The position numbers and the translations under genes were made by a program. The notes below the pieces were generated by a model. That model ran no database searches. It worked only from the letters and a program-made list of their open reading frames with translations, and was not told the DNA's origin. This document shows, piece by piece, positions 21,579 to 34,900 of a stretch of 64,000 nt of DNA. Source of the DNA: Dryomyza anilis. Its lineage: Eukaryota; Arthropoda; Insecta; Diptera; Dryomyzidae. Each line of letters begins with the position of its first letter. Position 1 is the first letter of the stretch. Location of the stretch: assembly GCA_951804985.1 (NCBI GenBank), contig OX638133.1, positions 36,109,963-36,173,962 of the forward strand. Direction: 5' to 3'.

Positions 21579-21952
21579 TACACATATAATTGAGAATTGT
21601 TGTGCCAACCAACTAGTTGACCAACCAACTTATTCGGTTTTCTCAATCGGTTAGATGGTTGTTATTGTCAAAACTAAAAGAGGTAGATTACAACCAAATT
21701 CGAACTGTTTTAGAACAATTTGGTACAGATTTAGAACTGCCATATTAGCCTATGCACATGAAATATTAGTCTTTACCATTCCCAATGGTTCTAAATCTGT
21801 TCTAAATGGTTTTAAAACAGTTCGAAATTGGTTACAGTACAAACTACAACTCTGTTAGTTTTGACAATAACAATCGACTAATTTGTTGAGAGTACCCAAT
21901 AAGTAGGTTGGGCGAAGAGTTGGTTAGCGTAACAAATCTCTATTTTTTGTAT
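21579..21952. mobile_element. MITE family A, copy 17 (head-to-head chimera)
   Basis: The first half is a forward left half (CACATATAATTGAGAATTGT to GATTTAGAACTGCC). The second half is a reversed copy ending CTCTATTTTTTGTATG. Both outer ends are therefore left ends. Confidence 0.7.
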
Positions 21953-22747
21953 GTTTAATTGTCACGCATATTTTAATATAATAAGGAATGCTAATATTAA
22001 AAAAAAAATTCAAAAATGTTTAAATATAAATATGAAAGATATGGTAACATTTGTTACTTCTATAAAATTCTGTAATTTTTGTGCTCTAAAAATTTGAGTT
22101 AATTGCAATTTCCTTAAAAACGTTTCGTGGTGGAACATATGTAAATTTTTTTATAGAAATGTATGTGATATAACTTTTTAAGAACTTTTTAAAATTTGAC
22201 AAAAATTACTCAAAAATGTGCATAAAACTAAATCATTATGCTTAAATATAAAATAACTAAATTTGAATTTTAGCATTTGAAAATTCAATTAAAAATTAGC
22301 AAAACAAAATTTCATTTCAAATTATTTTACAAAAATAAAACAATTTTGTGTGTTTTTCATTGACATACGAAAGAGTATTTAAATCTTAATAAAATACAAT
22401 TTTTGTGTTTCATTTTTAATTTATTACATTTTAATCTAGATAACTTTGCAAAACAATTTATGCTCTGGCATGTGAGCCAATTCAGATGGAGCTCTATGTG
22501 TGGCAGGGCAATAAATTGAATAAAATTCATGACCCCGATGCAAGTAGAGACAGACTTTCAACTTCAATGAGTTTTTGGCTTAAATTTAAAATTTTATTAT
22601 TATTTACTTTAGTCGACCAAATTCAAGAACATGCTTTTATATTCTGTATTTTCTACAGTTTCTTTGCTATGACTCTATCATCGACATCATCATGATATTC
22701 ATTGGCGACTTCATTATCATGTTGAACGCTGCCAATATTATTTATGT
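21953..22747. other. intergenic sequence between otp and Cib2
   Basis: AT-rich, without a recognised repeat. A less AT-rich stretch at 22460-22720 contains a 69-codon frame starting at 22486; it resembles nothing I know. Confidence 0.3.
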
Positions 22748-22753
22748 TTTATT
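22748..22753 (-). terminator. candidate poly(A) signal of Cib2
   Basis: AATAAA on the minus strand, starting on the base after the Cib2 TAA stop. If used, the 3' UTR would be only a few dozen bases. Confidence 0.4.
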
Positions 22754-22971
22754 TTAAATTCTTATGTGAAATGTCGATAGAAAGTCCGGAGCACGCAGAA
22801 TAACATGCTCGAATTCCAGAAAGGATAACTTGCCATCACCGTCGACATCAGCCTCCTCGATTACCTTATCGGCAATCTGTTGATGCTCCTCCGGACTCAA
22901 TTCGTTTTTGGTCATTGTGGTGAGGCAGGACATTAGGTCGGCATGACCGATAAAACCATCCTGATCGAAAT
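22754..22971 (-). CDS. Cib2: Cib2 exon 4 (EF-hands 3 and 4)
   Basis: Acceptor TTGTCAG, then AT completing the Asp codon split by intron 3 (G|AT). It encodes both calcium-binding EF-hands and the stop at 22754-22756. Confidence 0.95.
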
Positions 22972-25900
22972 CTGACAACGATACAAGAGATGATGCACTT
23001 TGAAAAATATATTTTAAATAAATAATATATGTTGCAAATAATAATTGAAGGTACAAGTTTTTATTTAATTTGGAAATTAAAATATATATCAGGCATAAAA
23101 AAAGAAGTTATTTATATATTAATCTAAATATTCTTTTAATCATATTATTCTTTACAGATTGCTTGTAAGAAACATTTAAAAAGTTCTCTTATATCAGAAG
23201 CAATTAATATTTGACACCCACCAACAATATTTGTTTAGTACAAGTATACGGAATATTAGTAACAACTGTAATTTGAATTAATTCTTTGAAATGTTATTAT
23301 AAGACATTAAATTTATCTAAGAAACATATATATCGTTTCTGATATATAATATCTCAGACAAACACTAAAGTGTTTGCAAACATATTTGTATTGCTCGCCA
23401 AATTGTTTACCGTAACAGATACCACATTATTGCAAACAATTAAAAGTTCAAAATTGTTTGCTATATATGATACATATATTTTGTAAAATATATAAATTAT
23501 TTATCGCATATGCCCCAAATATACTTAATGTTTCCCCCAAAAATGTTAAGTATTTCCTTTGCTTCTTTTGTGAAAAGCAATGTGATGTGGACAAACACAT
23601 TTAGTGTATATTTTTCAAAAAAGGAATTAGTTGTGGGAAACACTATGTGTTTGTCCCAAGAAATATTAAGTATATAGTTTCTACTTGTTTCATTATTTAC
23701 TAGTAATATATAAATGTTTGGGAGCTATAATTGAAATATCATTTTTTAATGTGTTCTTATGATGCATTTTAAATGTTCTTATGAATTAAATTATTTATTT
23801 GGTTTAAATACTAAAATTATGTAAATGTTTGCAAAAAGCCAACATATATTTCGACCAATAATTAGAATTTGTCAGGTTATAGGTATTTATCAGATGTAAA
23901 TGATAGATTTCCACATATACACACAGAATAGATATTTGTTGCGCCAACCAACTCTTTGAACAACCAACTTATTCGGTCTCTTAACCGATTAATCGGTTGT
24001 TATTATCAAAATAAAAAGAGTTTTAGTTTGTACTGCAACTGCTTTAGAACAATTTAGTAAAGATTTAGAACCATTGGGAGTGTGTATAGACTAATATTTC
24101 ATATGTATAGGCTAATATCGCAGTTCCGACCGCAAATTTGTTAACCAGTCGATTTAACCAAATTTCTATAAATATTTCTTTTTGTTTAATAAATACTTAG
24201 CTTAAATTATTTCTATACTCAAGAAAATCCCCTTTTAGCATGAGGTTGGAGGATCAAAAAGTTAGTTGTACCAACTTACATCATTCGGTTAAATCGAATT
24301 GTCTACAAATTTATTGGCGAACTGGCATAATAGCCTATACACTTGAAATGTTAGTCTATACACACTCCTGAAGGTTCATAATCTGGATGCATTACAAACT
24401 ACAACTATTTTAGTTTTCACAATAACAACCAACTAAGCGGTTGAGAGAACAACTTTACATCTTGTAACGTCTCTTGTAATCGGAAATATTGTTTGTTAAA
24501 AATTTTCAGCAAAGCCTGTTTTTGTTTCTGTGTATCTGTTAAAGTCGCACAAATTGTAGGACAGCAAATAGAGTAAAGTTTTGCAATATTTAAAGTGAAC
24601 GGAAGCGCAGTACCACTACAGAGTACTGGTTGTGCGCCTAGCAGGATATATGTGGGGAGGACTATACCCAAACAATTGGTTTTTCAGTTGACTTGAGTCA
24701 ATCTACGAGTTCGTTTCTTTGCATATTCAATTTAATGCTTATCCTATAAGATGTTTTTATTATGGTCAGTTGTTATTGCTTTGATGTTGTTACGTTACTC
24801 ACATGTTAAAAATAAAAATTCATATTTATTTCAATTTTTTTTTTTGCATACAAACTGACAAGTTGTTTGTTATGTCTCTGATTGCATATGAGATTTTATT
24901 TGAGATTTTTTTTTGCAATTATATTATGAATAACTAAAATAGTAGTTGTTTTTATATTATGTACACCGAAAAAATGTGTATTAAAAATAAATAAACATAT
25001 CTTTAAAATAAATACACTTGTATTTGATTTCATTTTTACGATTAGAAAATACTGAGCTATAAATACAGAACTAGAAAAGTCACATTATATACAATTTGAA
25101 AAACATTTTTTTACATAATTTTATATAAAATTAATATGATATTTTTATATATTTTCGATACAAAATTTGATTGATACCATATTTTCATCCAAATGTATTT
25201 GTTTTTACTAACATATTGATGACTTCAATATATTTGTATTAAAATAACTACTATTTTAGTTTTTTTTAAACGTTCTCAAAACATGTACTAAATTACTGCA
25301 TTTTTACAATATTTTGTTATTTTTAACAGAAGCCTGGATCTTCTTGGATTTGCTTTTATACCTGTTCATTTTCGCAGTCGTCCGTCAGGAGTCTACATGT
25401 TCTTCAATAGACATCTTTGAAGAACATGTAGACGTCCTTCAAATACAAAAATGTAAAAAAAAAATCAAAAACAATTCAATTTCTGTAGTATATAGCAAAC
25501 AAATTGGTAGATAACGAAATGGGCTTCGTGTATCCAAACGAAATTGAAATAATTAAAATTAAAGTCATAAAATAAAAACGAATAAACAAGTGAAGTTAAA
25601 TAAAAGCTTGTAAAAATAGAAGACCGTCTCTGAAATATGTAGAAAACGAATTCCTACACACAGAAGAGAGATTTGTTGCGCCAACCAACTCTTTGCCCAA
25701 CCAACTTCTTCAGTTCTCTCAACCGCTTAGTCGGTTGTTATTGTCAAAAAAAAAAGAAATGTAGTTTGTACTACAACAAATTTCGAACTGTTTTAGAACA
25801 ATTAAGTACAGATTTAGAACGTAACCCATTTATCAAAATTATGACATATCACCTTGAAAAACGGATCAAAAAGGAACTTACAGAGTTGCCAACTTGTCCA

Positions 25901-28900
25901 TATTTACACATCTTAACCCTTAAAGGTTGCTGAATCTTGTCGTGTAATCGGTTTCTCTGTGAAAAATCACGTTCGTGAATTATCGTGAAAACCGCTCAAA
26001 CGTAACTCATTTATCAAAATTATGACATATCACATTGAAAAACGGATCAAAAAAGGAACTTCCAGAGTTCCATATTTTCACATCTTAACCCTTAAAGGTT
26101 GCTGAATCTTGTCGTGTAATCGGTTTCTCTGTGAAAAATCACGTTCGTGAATTATCGTGAAAACCGCACAAACGTAACTCATTTATCAAAATTATGACAT
26201 ATCACCTTGAAAAACGGATCAAAAAAGAAACTTCCAGAGTTGCCAACTTGTCCATATTTTCACATCTTAATTCTTAAAGGTTGCTGAATCTTGTCGTGTA
26301 ATCGGTTTCTCTGTGAAAAATCACGTTCGTGAATTATCGTGAAAACCGCACAAACGTAACTCATTTATCAAAATTATGACATATCACCTTGAAAAACGGA
26401 TCAAAAAAGGAACTTCCAGAGTTCCATATTTTCACATCTTAACCCTTAAAGGTTGCTGAATCTTGTCGTGTAATCGGTTTCTCTGTGAAAAATCACGTTC
26501 GTGAATTATCGTGAAAACCGCACAAACGTAACTCATTTATCAAAATTATGACATATCACCTTGAAAAACGGATCAAAAAAGATACTTCCAGAGTTGCCAA
26601 CTTGTCCATATTTTCACATCTTAATCCTTAAAGGTTGCTGAATCTTGTCGTGTAATCGGTTTCTCTGTGAAAAATCACGTTCGTGAATTATCGTGAAAAC
26701 CGCACAAACGTAACTCATTTATCAAAATTATGACATATCACATTGAAAAACGGATCAACAAAGAAACTTACAGAGTTGCATATTTTCATATCTTAACCCT
26801 TAAAGGTTGCTGAATCTTGCCGTGTAATCGGTTTCTCTGTGAAAAATCACGTTCGTGAATTATCGTGAAAACCGCACAAACGTAACTCATTTATCAAAAT
26901 TATGACATATCACCTTGAAAAACGGATCAAAAAAGATACTTCCAGAGTTTACAACTTGTCCATATTTTCACATCTTAATCCTTAAAGGTTGCTGAATCTT
27001 GTCGTGTAATCGGTTTCTCTGTGAAAAATCACGTTCGTGAATTATCGTGAAAACCGCACAAACGTAACTCATTTATCAAAATTATGACATATCACCTTGA
27101 AAAACGGATCAAAAAAGGAACTTCCAGAGTTCCATATTTTCACATCTTAACCCTTAAAGGTTGCTGAATCTTGTCGTGTAATCGGTTTCTCTGTGAAAAA
27201 TCACGTTCGTGAATTATCGTGAAAACCGCACAAACGTAACTCATTTATCAAAATTATGACATATCACCTTGAAAAACGCATCAAAAAAGGAACTTCCAGA
27301 GTTGTCAACTTTTCCATATTTTCACATCTTAACCCTGAAAGGTTTTAAGATGTGTGTAATCGGTTTATCTGTGAAAAATCACGTTCGTGAATTATCGTGA
27401 ACTTAGTTGGTACAACTAATTTTTTTCGTTCTTCCAACCTCAAGCCAAAAAAGGTTTTTTCAGTGTGTACGCAACATATAATGTTTTAATCGAATAGGAC
27501 AACATATTTGTATCTATCTCATAAATCTTTTGGGACAATGTGGCCGAGACGAGAAAATTTAAGATCTAGCTCCATCTCGAAATTCCACATGAGATCGGGA
27601 ACAAGATTTATTTAAGCTATAGAATAGAGACTATATTCAAAAATTATTATATTCAAAAATAAAATTCAGAAACAAGAAAATTTCGAGATTCAGAAGTTCA
27701 TTTATTTCAATTAAACTTTTAAAATCTGGTTAATCCATATTAGTATAAGTGCTACTATCCAAAAGCGAGTTGAATAAGAAAATTCCACGGTCATTCGGAC
27801 GATTCTTATGAACGAGGTATTATATAAAAATATTTGAGTTGGACACATCAAAAATCTGACCAAATCTAAAATTAAAAAGTATAAAACAACTAGAAAATTT
27901 TGCAAAACATTCATGCTTTTTTTTATTAAAGTACACCATTTGTTAGAATAAAAACAAAATATGTAGTTTTATTTAAAAACAAAGAACCAGCATACAGTAG
28001 CAGCGCAGGAACATCCTCTTGTGGTCCACTTTGCCGCCATGTCACTTGCCATGATTTACAAGTTGGTCGCCAAGGTTTTTCTACTCAAAACAGTGAAATT
28101 GTTTTTGCCACAAACTACATGTTTGCGTTGAGTTTTACATTTTCACCGAGTAAAGCACTTAAAAGTTTTACTAATTAAAAAAAGAAATTATGTTCCGGAC
28201 GCCACGTTGGATACATGTGTGTCTGTCTGTCTGTCTCTTTCACTGGAAGTTGGCCTTGAACTCTAAATGCAATTTTCATGTCACGTGACAGATACACAGT
28301 GCCGCACTAACCAACAAAAATATAGTACATGGGAAACACAATACAAAAGGACAGCGTAAGGACAACGAAAGGATATCAACTTACTTCCACAATATTATGT
28401 TTAAAGTGCGCATTTATTTTGGCAACCAACAACAATATCACAGGACCACGCAGGATTTTTAGTGCCATTACGCGATACACTAGGTGCAGGGTTGCCATGT
28501 GAAATTAAATTCGTTTCTTACTTTACATTTTTCTATGTGCGTAGTTTGTATCACAAGCTGACTGTTTTCTGCCCGTACTCAAAATTTGCCGTGAATTTTC
28601 CAATAAACTTCAACTGCTACATCAACTCTATACAGAAAAAATAATGTACATCATATTGATGAATTCCGTTCTTCCACCCATGATTCATTGTATTGAAGAA
28701 CCACTAATAATAGTAATGACTAACGACATCAATGTTATGAATGCGATCATATATATGATGAACGCTTGGTAACTGTCGAAAAAGTGTTCTTCAATATGAT
28801 GAATTGCATGTGATGATGCACGTTTCATCATATTAATGAACAAGAACATAAAGAACAACATATTTTACTTCATATTGAGAATGCTGTTCATCAAATCAAA

Positions 28901-31900
28901 TTTTAATCAAAATATTTATTTTTCGTTCATTTTTTTTCGAAAATATTTTATTTTCTCGGATAATTCTTTTTTTTTTTTGATAAATTTCTTTTTTAATAAA
29001 ATTTTTTCCAAAAAAAAAATTTTAAGGACATTTTTTCTAATTATTTTCTAAACATTTTTTTTTTTTTGAAAAATTCGAAAAAAATAAATTTTTAAATTAT
29101 TCATAAATATTATGAATGTATTCATCAATATGGCAATTCAAATTCATTTTATTGAATATTGTTCATATCGAGGTCTTATATTCAATACTGCCTATCTACA
29201 ATTTTGACGAAAATGAGTTTTGGATGTAGAAATCTCCCCTGCATCTATGACATTAATTTGGAACAAAAAAAAATCTATTACTGTTATATTTTCATTTCAA
29301 TAATTTGTCTTCAATGGTTTTTCAATAAGAGCGCTACAAAAGTTTTTTTCAAGGGTTTTTTCTTTTGACATTTCTCTTCAGTAAGGTTTGCCATTTCATG
29401 ATGGAAACCTTACTGAAGAGAAATGTCAAAAGAGCGGCAAGAAATATGGCGTCGACACAATTTGTATGAAAAATGATGTAAAAGGATGACGTCACATTTT
29501 CTCAATGGATATACAATATCATAGAAGCTATAGGAGTTATTAAAAGAATTTTTCGTATACGGAAAACTAACTTTTCAAAGATTTTTCCTATTCTAATATG
29601 AAGCCTTAAAGTACGAAATTTGAATTTAGTCTGTACTGAGATAATATAGCTTGTATGGTATTTCCAGACAAGATTTTTAGTGTTATTTTTAAAGAAAGTT
29701 TTCCGATATGTTAAGGATTCGTATGGAATTTACGAGGTCAATACACCCATATCCCCCGAAATAGAATATTAGTTTAAATATTTAGGATAACATTCATGAT
29801 TTTAAAATAGCGATACAGAGTTAACTAGTTTTTATACCCTACACTAAGAGTGAAAGGGTATATTCAGTTTGGTACGCCGTTTGTAACACCCTGAAAAAAG
29901 CATCTCCGGTATGGAAAAGTATATATATTTTTGATCAGCATGACCTCCTGAGTCGATTTAGCGATGTCCGTCTGTCCGTCTGTCCTTCTGTATGTCTGTT
30001 GAAATCACGATTACAGAAAAAGTTGAAGAGCTAGAGCAATGAAACTTTAGATTTAGATTACTTATATATCTAAGCTGTCTGAACAAGAAAATCGGCATAG
30101 TCGGTCTATTGTGACCTGAGAACCGACCACTTATGTTCAAATACCTCAAATAAAATTTACATCTACGAATCAATTTTACTGTATACGTGCTTAGGTAAAC
30201 TTTTTTGGTCAAATATATATTGACATTATGCTCAAATAAATGAAAAAATGTTTTCCCACGAAATGACTTGTTGTTCCCAAAAAAAAAAATCGAAATTCAG
30301 TACACCTACCCATTTGTAAATATGGGTATCAAATGAAAGAAATTTCTTCAGGGATGGAAAGTTTGTAGTTATTTTCAGGATTCGAATAATACCCTGGTGA
30401 CCTCTATACCACTTTGAATGGTAACCACACATATGTATAGGGTATTTATAGTCGGCTTAGACCGACTATAATTTTGATAATCCTAACTATCATAATAACA
30501 CCTACTTTAAAATTTCCCATGTGATCCAACCTTCCCAACTGGTTTTTATTTTAATTTTTAAAAAATGTCGGGTTAGATTACGGAATATTAACCTCTTTAA
30601 CCATCATATACCTCATGAACCGAAAATGGTAGAACAAAAATTAGTCGGTGAATTTGGTTAGGTTACACCAGAAAAAAATTAAAAAATCGCTGATTCCAAG
30701 AATTTTTCTGATCTATCTCCACTACAATATTGTGAAATATGCTCTATCTGCTCGTTTTTTCATAGACATTGATCACATTTGAATAGCAATAATCTCTATC
30801 TACCATAGCACGACAAATAGCGCGAAATTTTTTAATTGTATCAATTAAAGACCATTTTTATTTAATATTGTAAAAGAAAAATGTATCGCCACTTTCATGG
30901 TTTTCGATTTAATCAGTTTTTTTCGCTCTCCTGAAAAACTGCGTTTTTGTAGATAGACTGTATTGAATATAAGCCCTCGATATATAAAATGAATTCATTT
31001 ATTTTGAAAACTCAGACATTCCGCACTAGAAATATTCAAAAATTAAATACATTTTTTATTCAATTATAAGTCACGTCAAGTAATGATAATTTTTTTTGTG
31101 AATTACTGGATACTTTGTGAAAACAATGTAATAAACTTTACTACATCTAACTGCATCTAATTGTCATTTTAATGTCAAATATATACGTACATAGAAATAT
31201 AAAATATACATATGTGGCAATATTCCTGAAATGAGCCATCCGCACCTCAGATTTTCTTCAAATTCTCGCCATTTGATGAGAATAAACTACCCTGCTACTA
31301 TTTGTTACTGAATTAAAAGTTGAAAAAGTAAAGTTTTAAAATGTGCAATAATAAAACTTGCTATAATTTTTTTTTGTTTTTTTTTTTGTTTTTACAAATT
31401 AACCAACGCTCAGGGGATGCCCCCTATTCGTGCAATGCACAGTGTTGATCGTAAGAAAGGATTATAGGTTAAAGGGAGGAGGAAAGATGGAGTAGTGTCG
31501 GTGGATGTTTGCTTTAAATTTCCCAATATTAAAAATGTCGGGAAAAACAGAGGCAGGGAGATTGTTCCACAAACGTATCGTGCGACTGAAGAACGAATTA
31601 TCTCTGTAATGCGTGGTTCTGTTGAGAACCGAGTGAACTACGAAGGGGTGGGCTTGGTTCGATGCCCGAGTAGAACGAGAGAATACACGACCTGGTGGAA
31701 TCAGGCCATGTATTTCCCTCGAACACTTACCATTGTAATACCTATAAAACAGGCTTACACACCCTACGGTCCTTCGGTGCTCAAGAGAACCAATAGAGGA
31801 TGAAATATTTTCATCCCCTATTAAATATATTGCACGTTGTTGGATTCGATCCAGGAACTCCAAAGAAGATTTTGAAGCCCCTGCCCATATGTGCGAATTG

Positions 31901-34900
31901 TATTCCATCTTAGGCCGAATATAGGTGGTGTAGACAATGCGCAAGTCAGCGGGAGTGAAGTATGTCTTACACCGTTTCAAAAAACCGAGGCACTTGGCCG
32001 CTTCTTTCGACACATCAAATATGTGATCACTCCAACGGAGGTCACATTGAATTGATATACCCAGAACGTCAAGAGCAGCTGACTGCGCAATATCCACAGA
32101 GTCCATATGGAGGGGAGGGAGGGGTGAATCCATTCTTTTGTGAGATAACAGACAACATTGGGTCTTGCTAGCATTAAAATCAACTCTATTTGCAAGACCC
32201 CACTCGGAGATTGTTTTAAGGTCATTATTGAGTGTATCATTCATTGTGCGCCTTTTACTCTCAATCTCCAAAGAGTTTGGGCGCTTGTTGAACGAATATG
32301 AGTGACAAATGTTACTGTCATCTACAAAGGAATGGATTGGGTTCTGGGTCAATGACAGAAGGTCATTGATAAAAACCAGAAATAGGGACGGGGATAGGAC
32401 AGAACCCTGCGGGACTCCAGAATTGATGGAATGTTGTTCTGAGAAAACACCATCCATCGCAACTCGTATTGAACGACCCTGGAGAAAACTCGATATCCAT
32501 CGAGTAAAAGAATTACCGACACCATATGCAATAAGTTTTGATACCAGGGCTTCATGCCACACTCGATCAAAAGCCTTGGAAATATCAAGAGCAACCACCT
32601 TACTCTCCCCGAAAAGATGAATACAATTATTCCACTTTTCGGAGAGGACCGCCATCAAGTCATCGGTGGACCTGGTCCTACGGAAACCATATTGCCGGTC
32701 ACTAAGTAATTCGTTTCGCTCCAGATAGTTCACAAGGTGGAAGTTTATTACGCTTTCCATTACCTTGGATAGCGCAGAGCATATTGCAATGGGTCGGTAA
32801 TTAGCAGGGTTCACCCTTTTTCGGAACTGGCTGGACATTGGCAACCTTCCAACAAGATGGAAAAACTCCTGTCGTGTAGGAGATGTTGAAAAGGTTACGC
32901 AATGGACAAGCCAGCGTTGACGCACACTTCTTCAACACATGGGCAGATATGCCATCAGGCCCGGAGGCTTTGTTAATATTGAGATTTGCTAAAACCTTTT
33001 TAACTGCCCGAGTTCGAAAATGTATCTCCGGCATTGCAGAAGAAACAAATTCAACGACGGGCAGTGGTTGATTGCTATCTGGGAGCGTTTAATTATTTGC
33101 AAATAATTCAGCCAAGAGATTAGCTTTATCAATCGGGTCAGTGAAGGTCTGGCCATTCATAACAAGGGTTGGAGTAGACGATGTCGTCTGATTCTTCACC
33201 CTTTTAACAAATGACCAGAAATTTTTACTACCTCTATGGTAGAGAAGGACCTTTTTGCGCGCGTTTTGTTCGTGTAGAAACTTTTCACGTGCGATCACGG
33301 CATTACAGCGATTCCTAGCCTGTATGCGAAGTCTTTCAGTATCAGCATTCTTATTAGAACGCCAATGGTCCAACGTATTTTTGAATAATATATAAATTAC
33401 TCACAAAAGTCCTAATGTTAATCCCACGTTCAAAGCTTTATCATTGATACAAAATTTTATAGAAAAAAGTGTTTCTCCCATATGGAGAAACACCTTTACA
33501 AATTCCAGTAGTGTATTTAGAAATAATTGAACTAATTTTGAAAAAAATTTGAGCCTAATGAAAATTAGCGTTTTCTCCGAAATTCCAGTACGAAAACTTT
33601 ATAATAAAATAAAATAAAAAATAATGAAAACCAGAATGAAATACTACGTTAAATTCTGTAGAAAATGCACAATAACAATATTAAGACTTAATTGGCCTAA
33701 ATAACGGCTTTCGAAATTACATCAAAAGGAAAAGTGTTTAAACATAACAATATTTAAAAAGTTTGGAATTTCGGATAAAACTCAACTTAAATGTTGTTTA
33801 TACATATACAAATCTATTGACCAAGTTTTATATTAAAATAAAAGAGCAAACATTATTTATTTTCTACGCATCATAAAAATTTTATAAAATATTGAACAAA
33901 GATATTTTTAAATAAAGAGTATCGGTGCATGTTACCAGTAATAAAAAAGAGCCGAGTATATCGCCCGATATTGCAATGAATTCTCTTTGAGAATCTCTAA
34001 TTTCCAGATATCTATTTTTATTAATGTAGACGTGAGATTTAAAAACATTCCATGCGCACGTTTTTGCACATTTTTTCACACACGTACTCAAACGAAACGT
34101 TGAGTACATATGTTGCCAGCATTTAAATCATACGACAAAGTATGATTTTTTATTTATATATAAAAAATGAATTGCAAAACAAAATTAATATGCCCTTTCA
34201 CTCTTAGTGTAGGGTATACAAATTGTGAGAAATATTCAAAGACTGAAACGAACGAACCGTTTGAAATACGTTATAAAGGGTTTTTCAATAAGAGCGCTAC
34301 AAAAGTTTTTTTCAAGGGTTTTTCAACAGGGACGCTACAAAAGTAGAGCGACAGGGACAACAAACGACGCCATATTTCTTACCGCTCTTTTGACATTTCT
34401 CTTCAGTAAGGTTTGCCATTTCATGTTGGAAAGATATACGAGCCAACAACGAGTCGAAATTATTAAAATTTACTCCCGAAATTCGAATTCGTATATCTTT
34501 CCATCATAAAATGGCAAACCTCACTGAAGAGAAATGTCAAAAGAGCGGCAAGAAATATGGCGTCGTTTGTTGTTCCTGTCGCTCTACTTTTGTAGCGTCC
34601 CTGTTGAAAAACCCTTTATGAATTTTAGACAAAGGGGACTAGAAATTAATCATAATCACACAATAATAAAAAGATACTTGAGGAAGATAGGGTCGTTTTT
34701 TTACATTTTATGATTGTACTACCCATAACAATAATTTGGTTGCCTCGTAGGATAAAAAACGATAATTTCAACACTGGCATAATACTTTCGGCTCCCGACC
34801 ACCTGGCAACACTGCGTAACCATGTAGAAAATAAGAAACTTTAAACTCAAAGAAACTTTAATTTAAATAGCAATAGTGGCGCCATTCATTTACTAAATAT

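Noticed and set aside
22486..22695. 69-codon ORF as a gene between otp and Cib2
   Set aside because: No family resemblance, no splice partners; kept only as unassigned sequence.
25820..27402. CRISPR-like array
   Set aside because: The repeats are head-to-tail 172/182-bp monomers without spacers, in an insect genome.
31495..33071. Plus-strand ORFs of about 60-100 codons
   Set aside because: All are antisense to the LINE reverse transcriptase; their open frames mirror its codon pattern.
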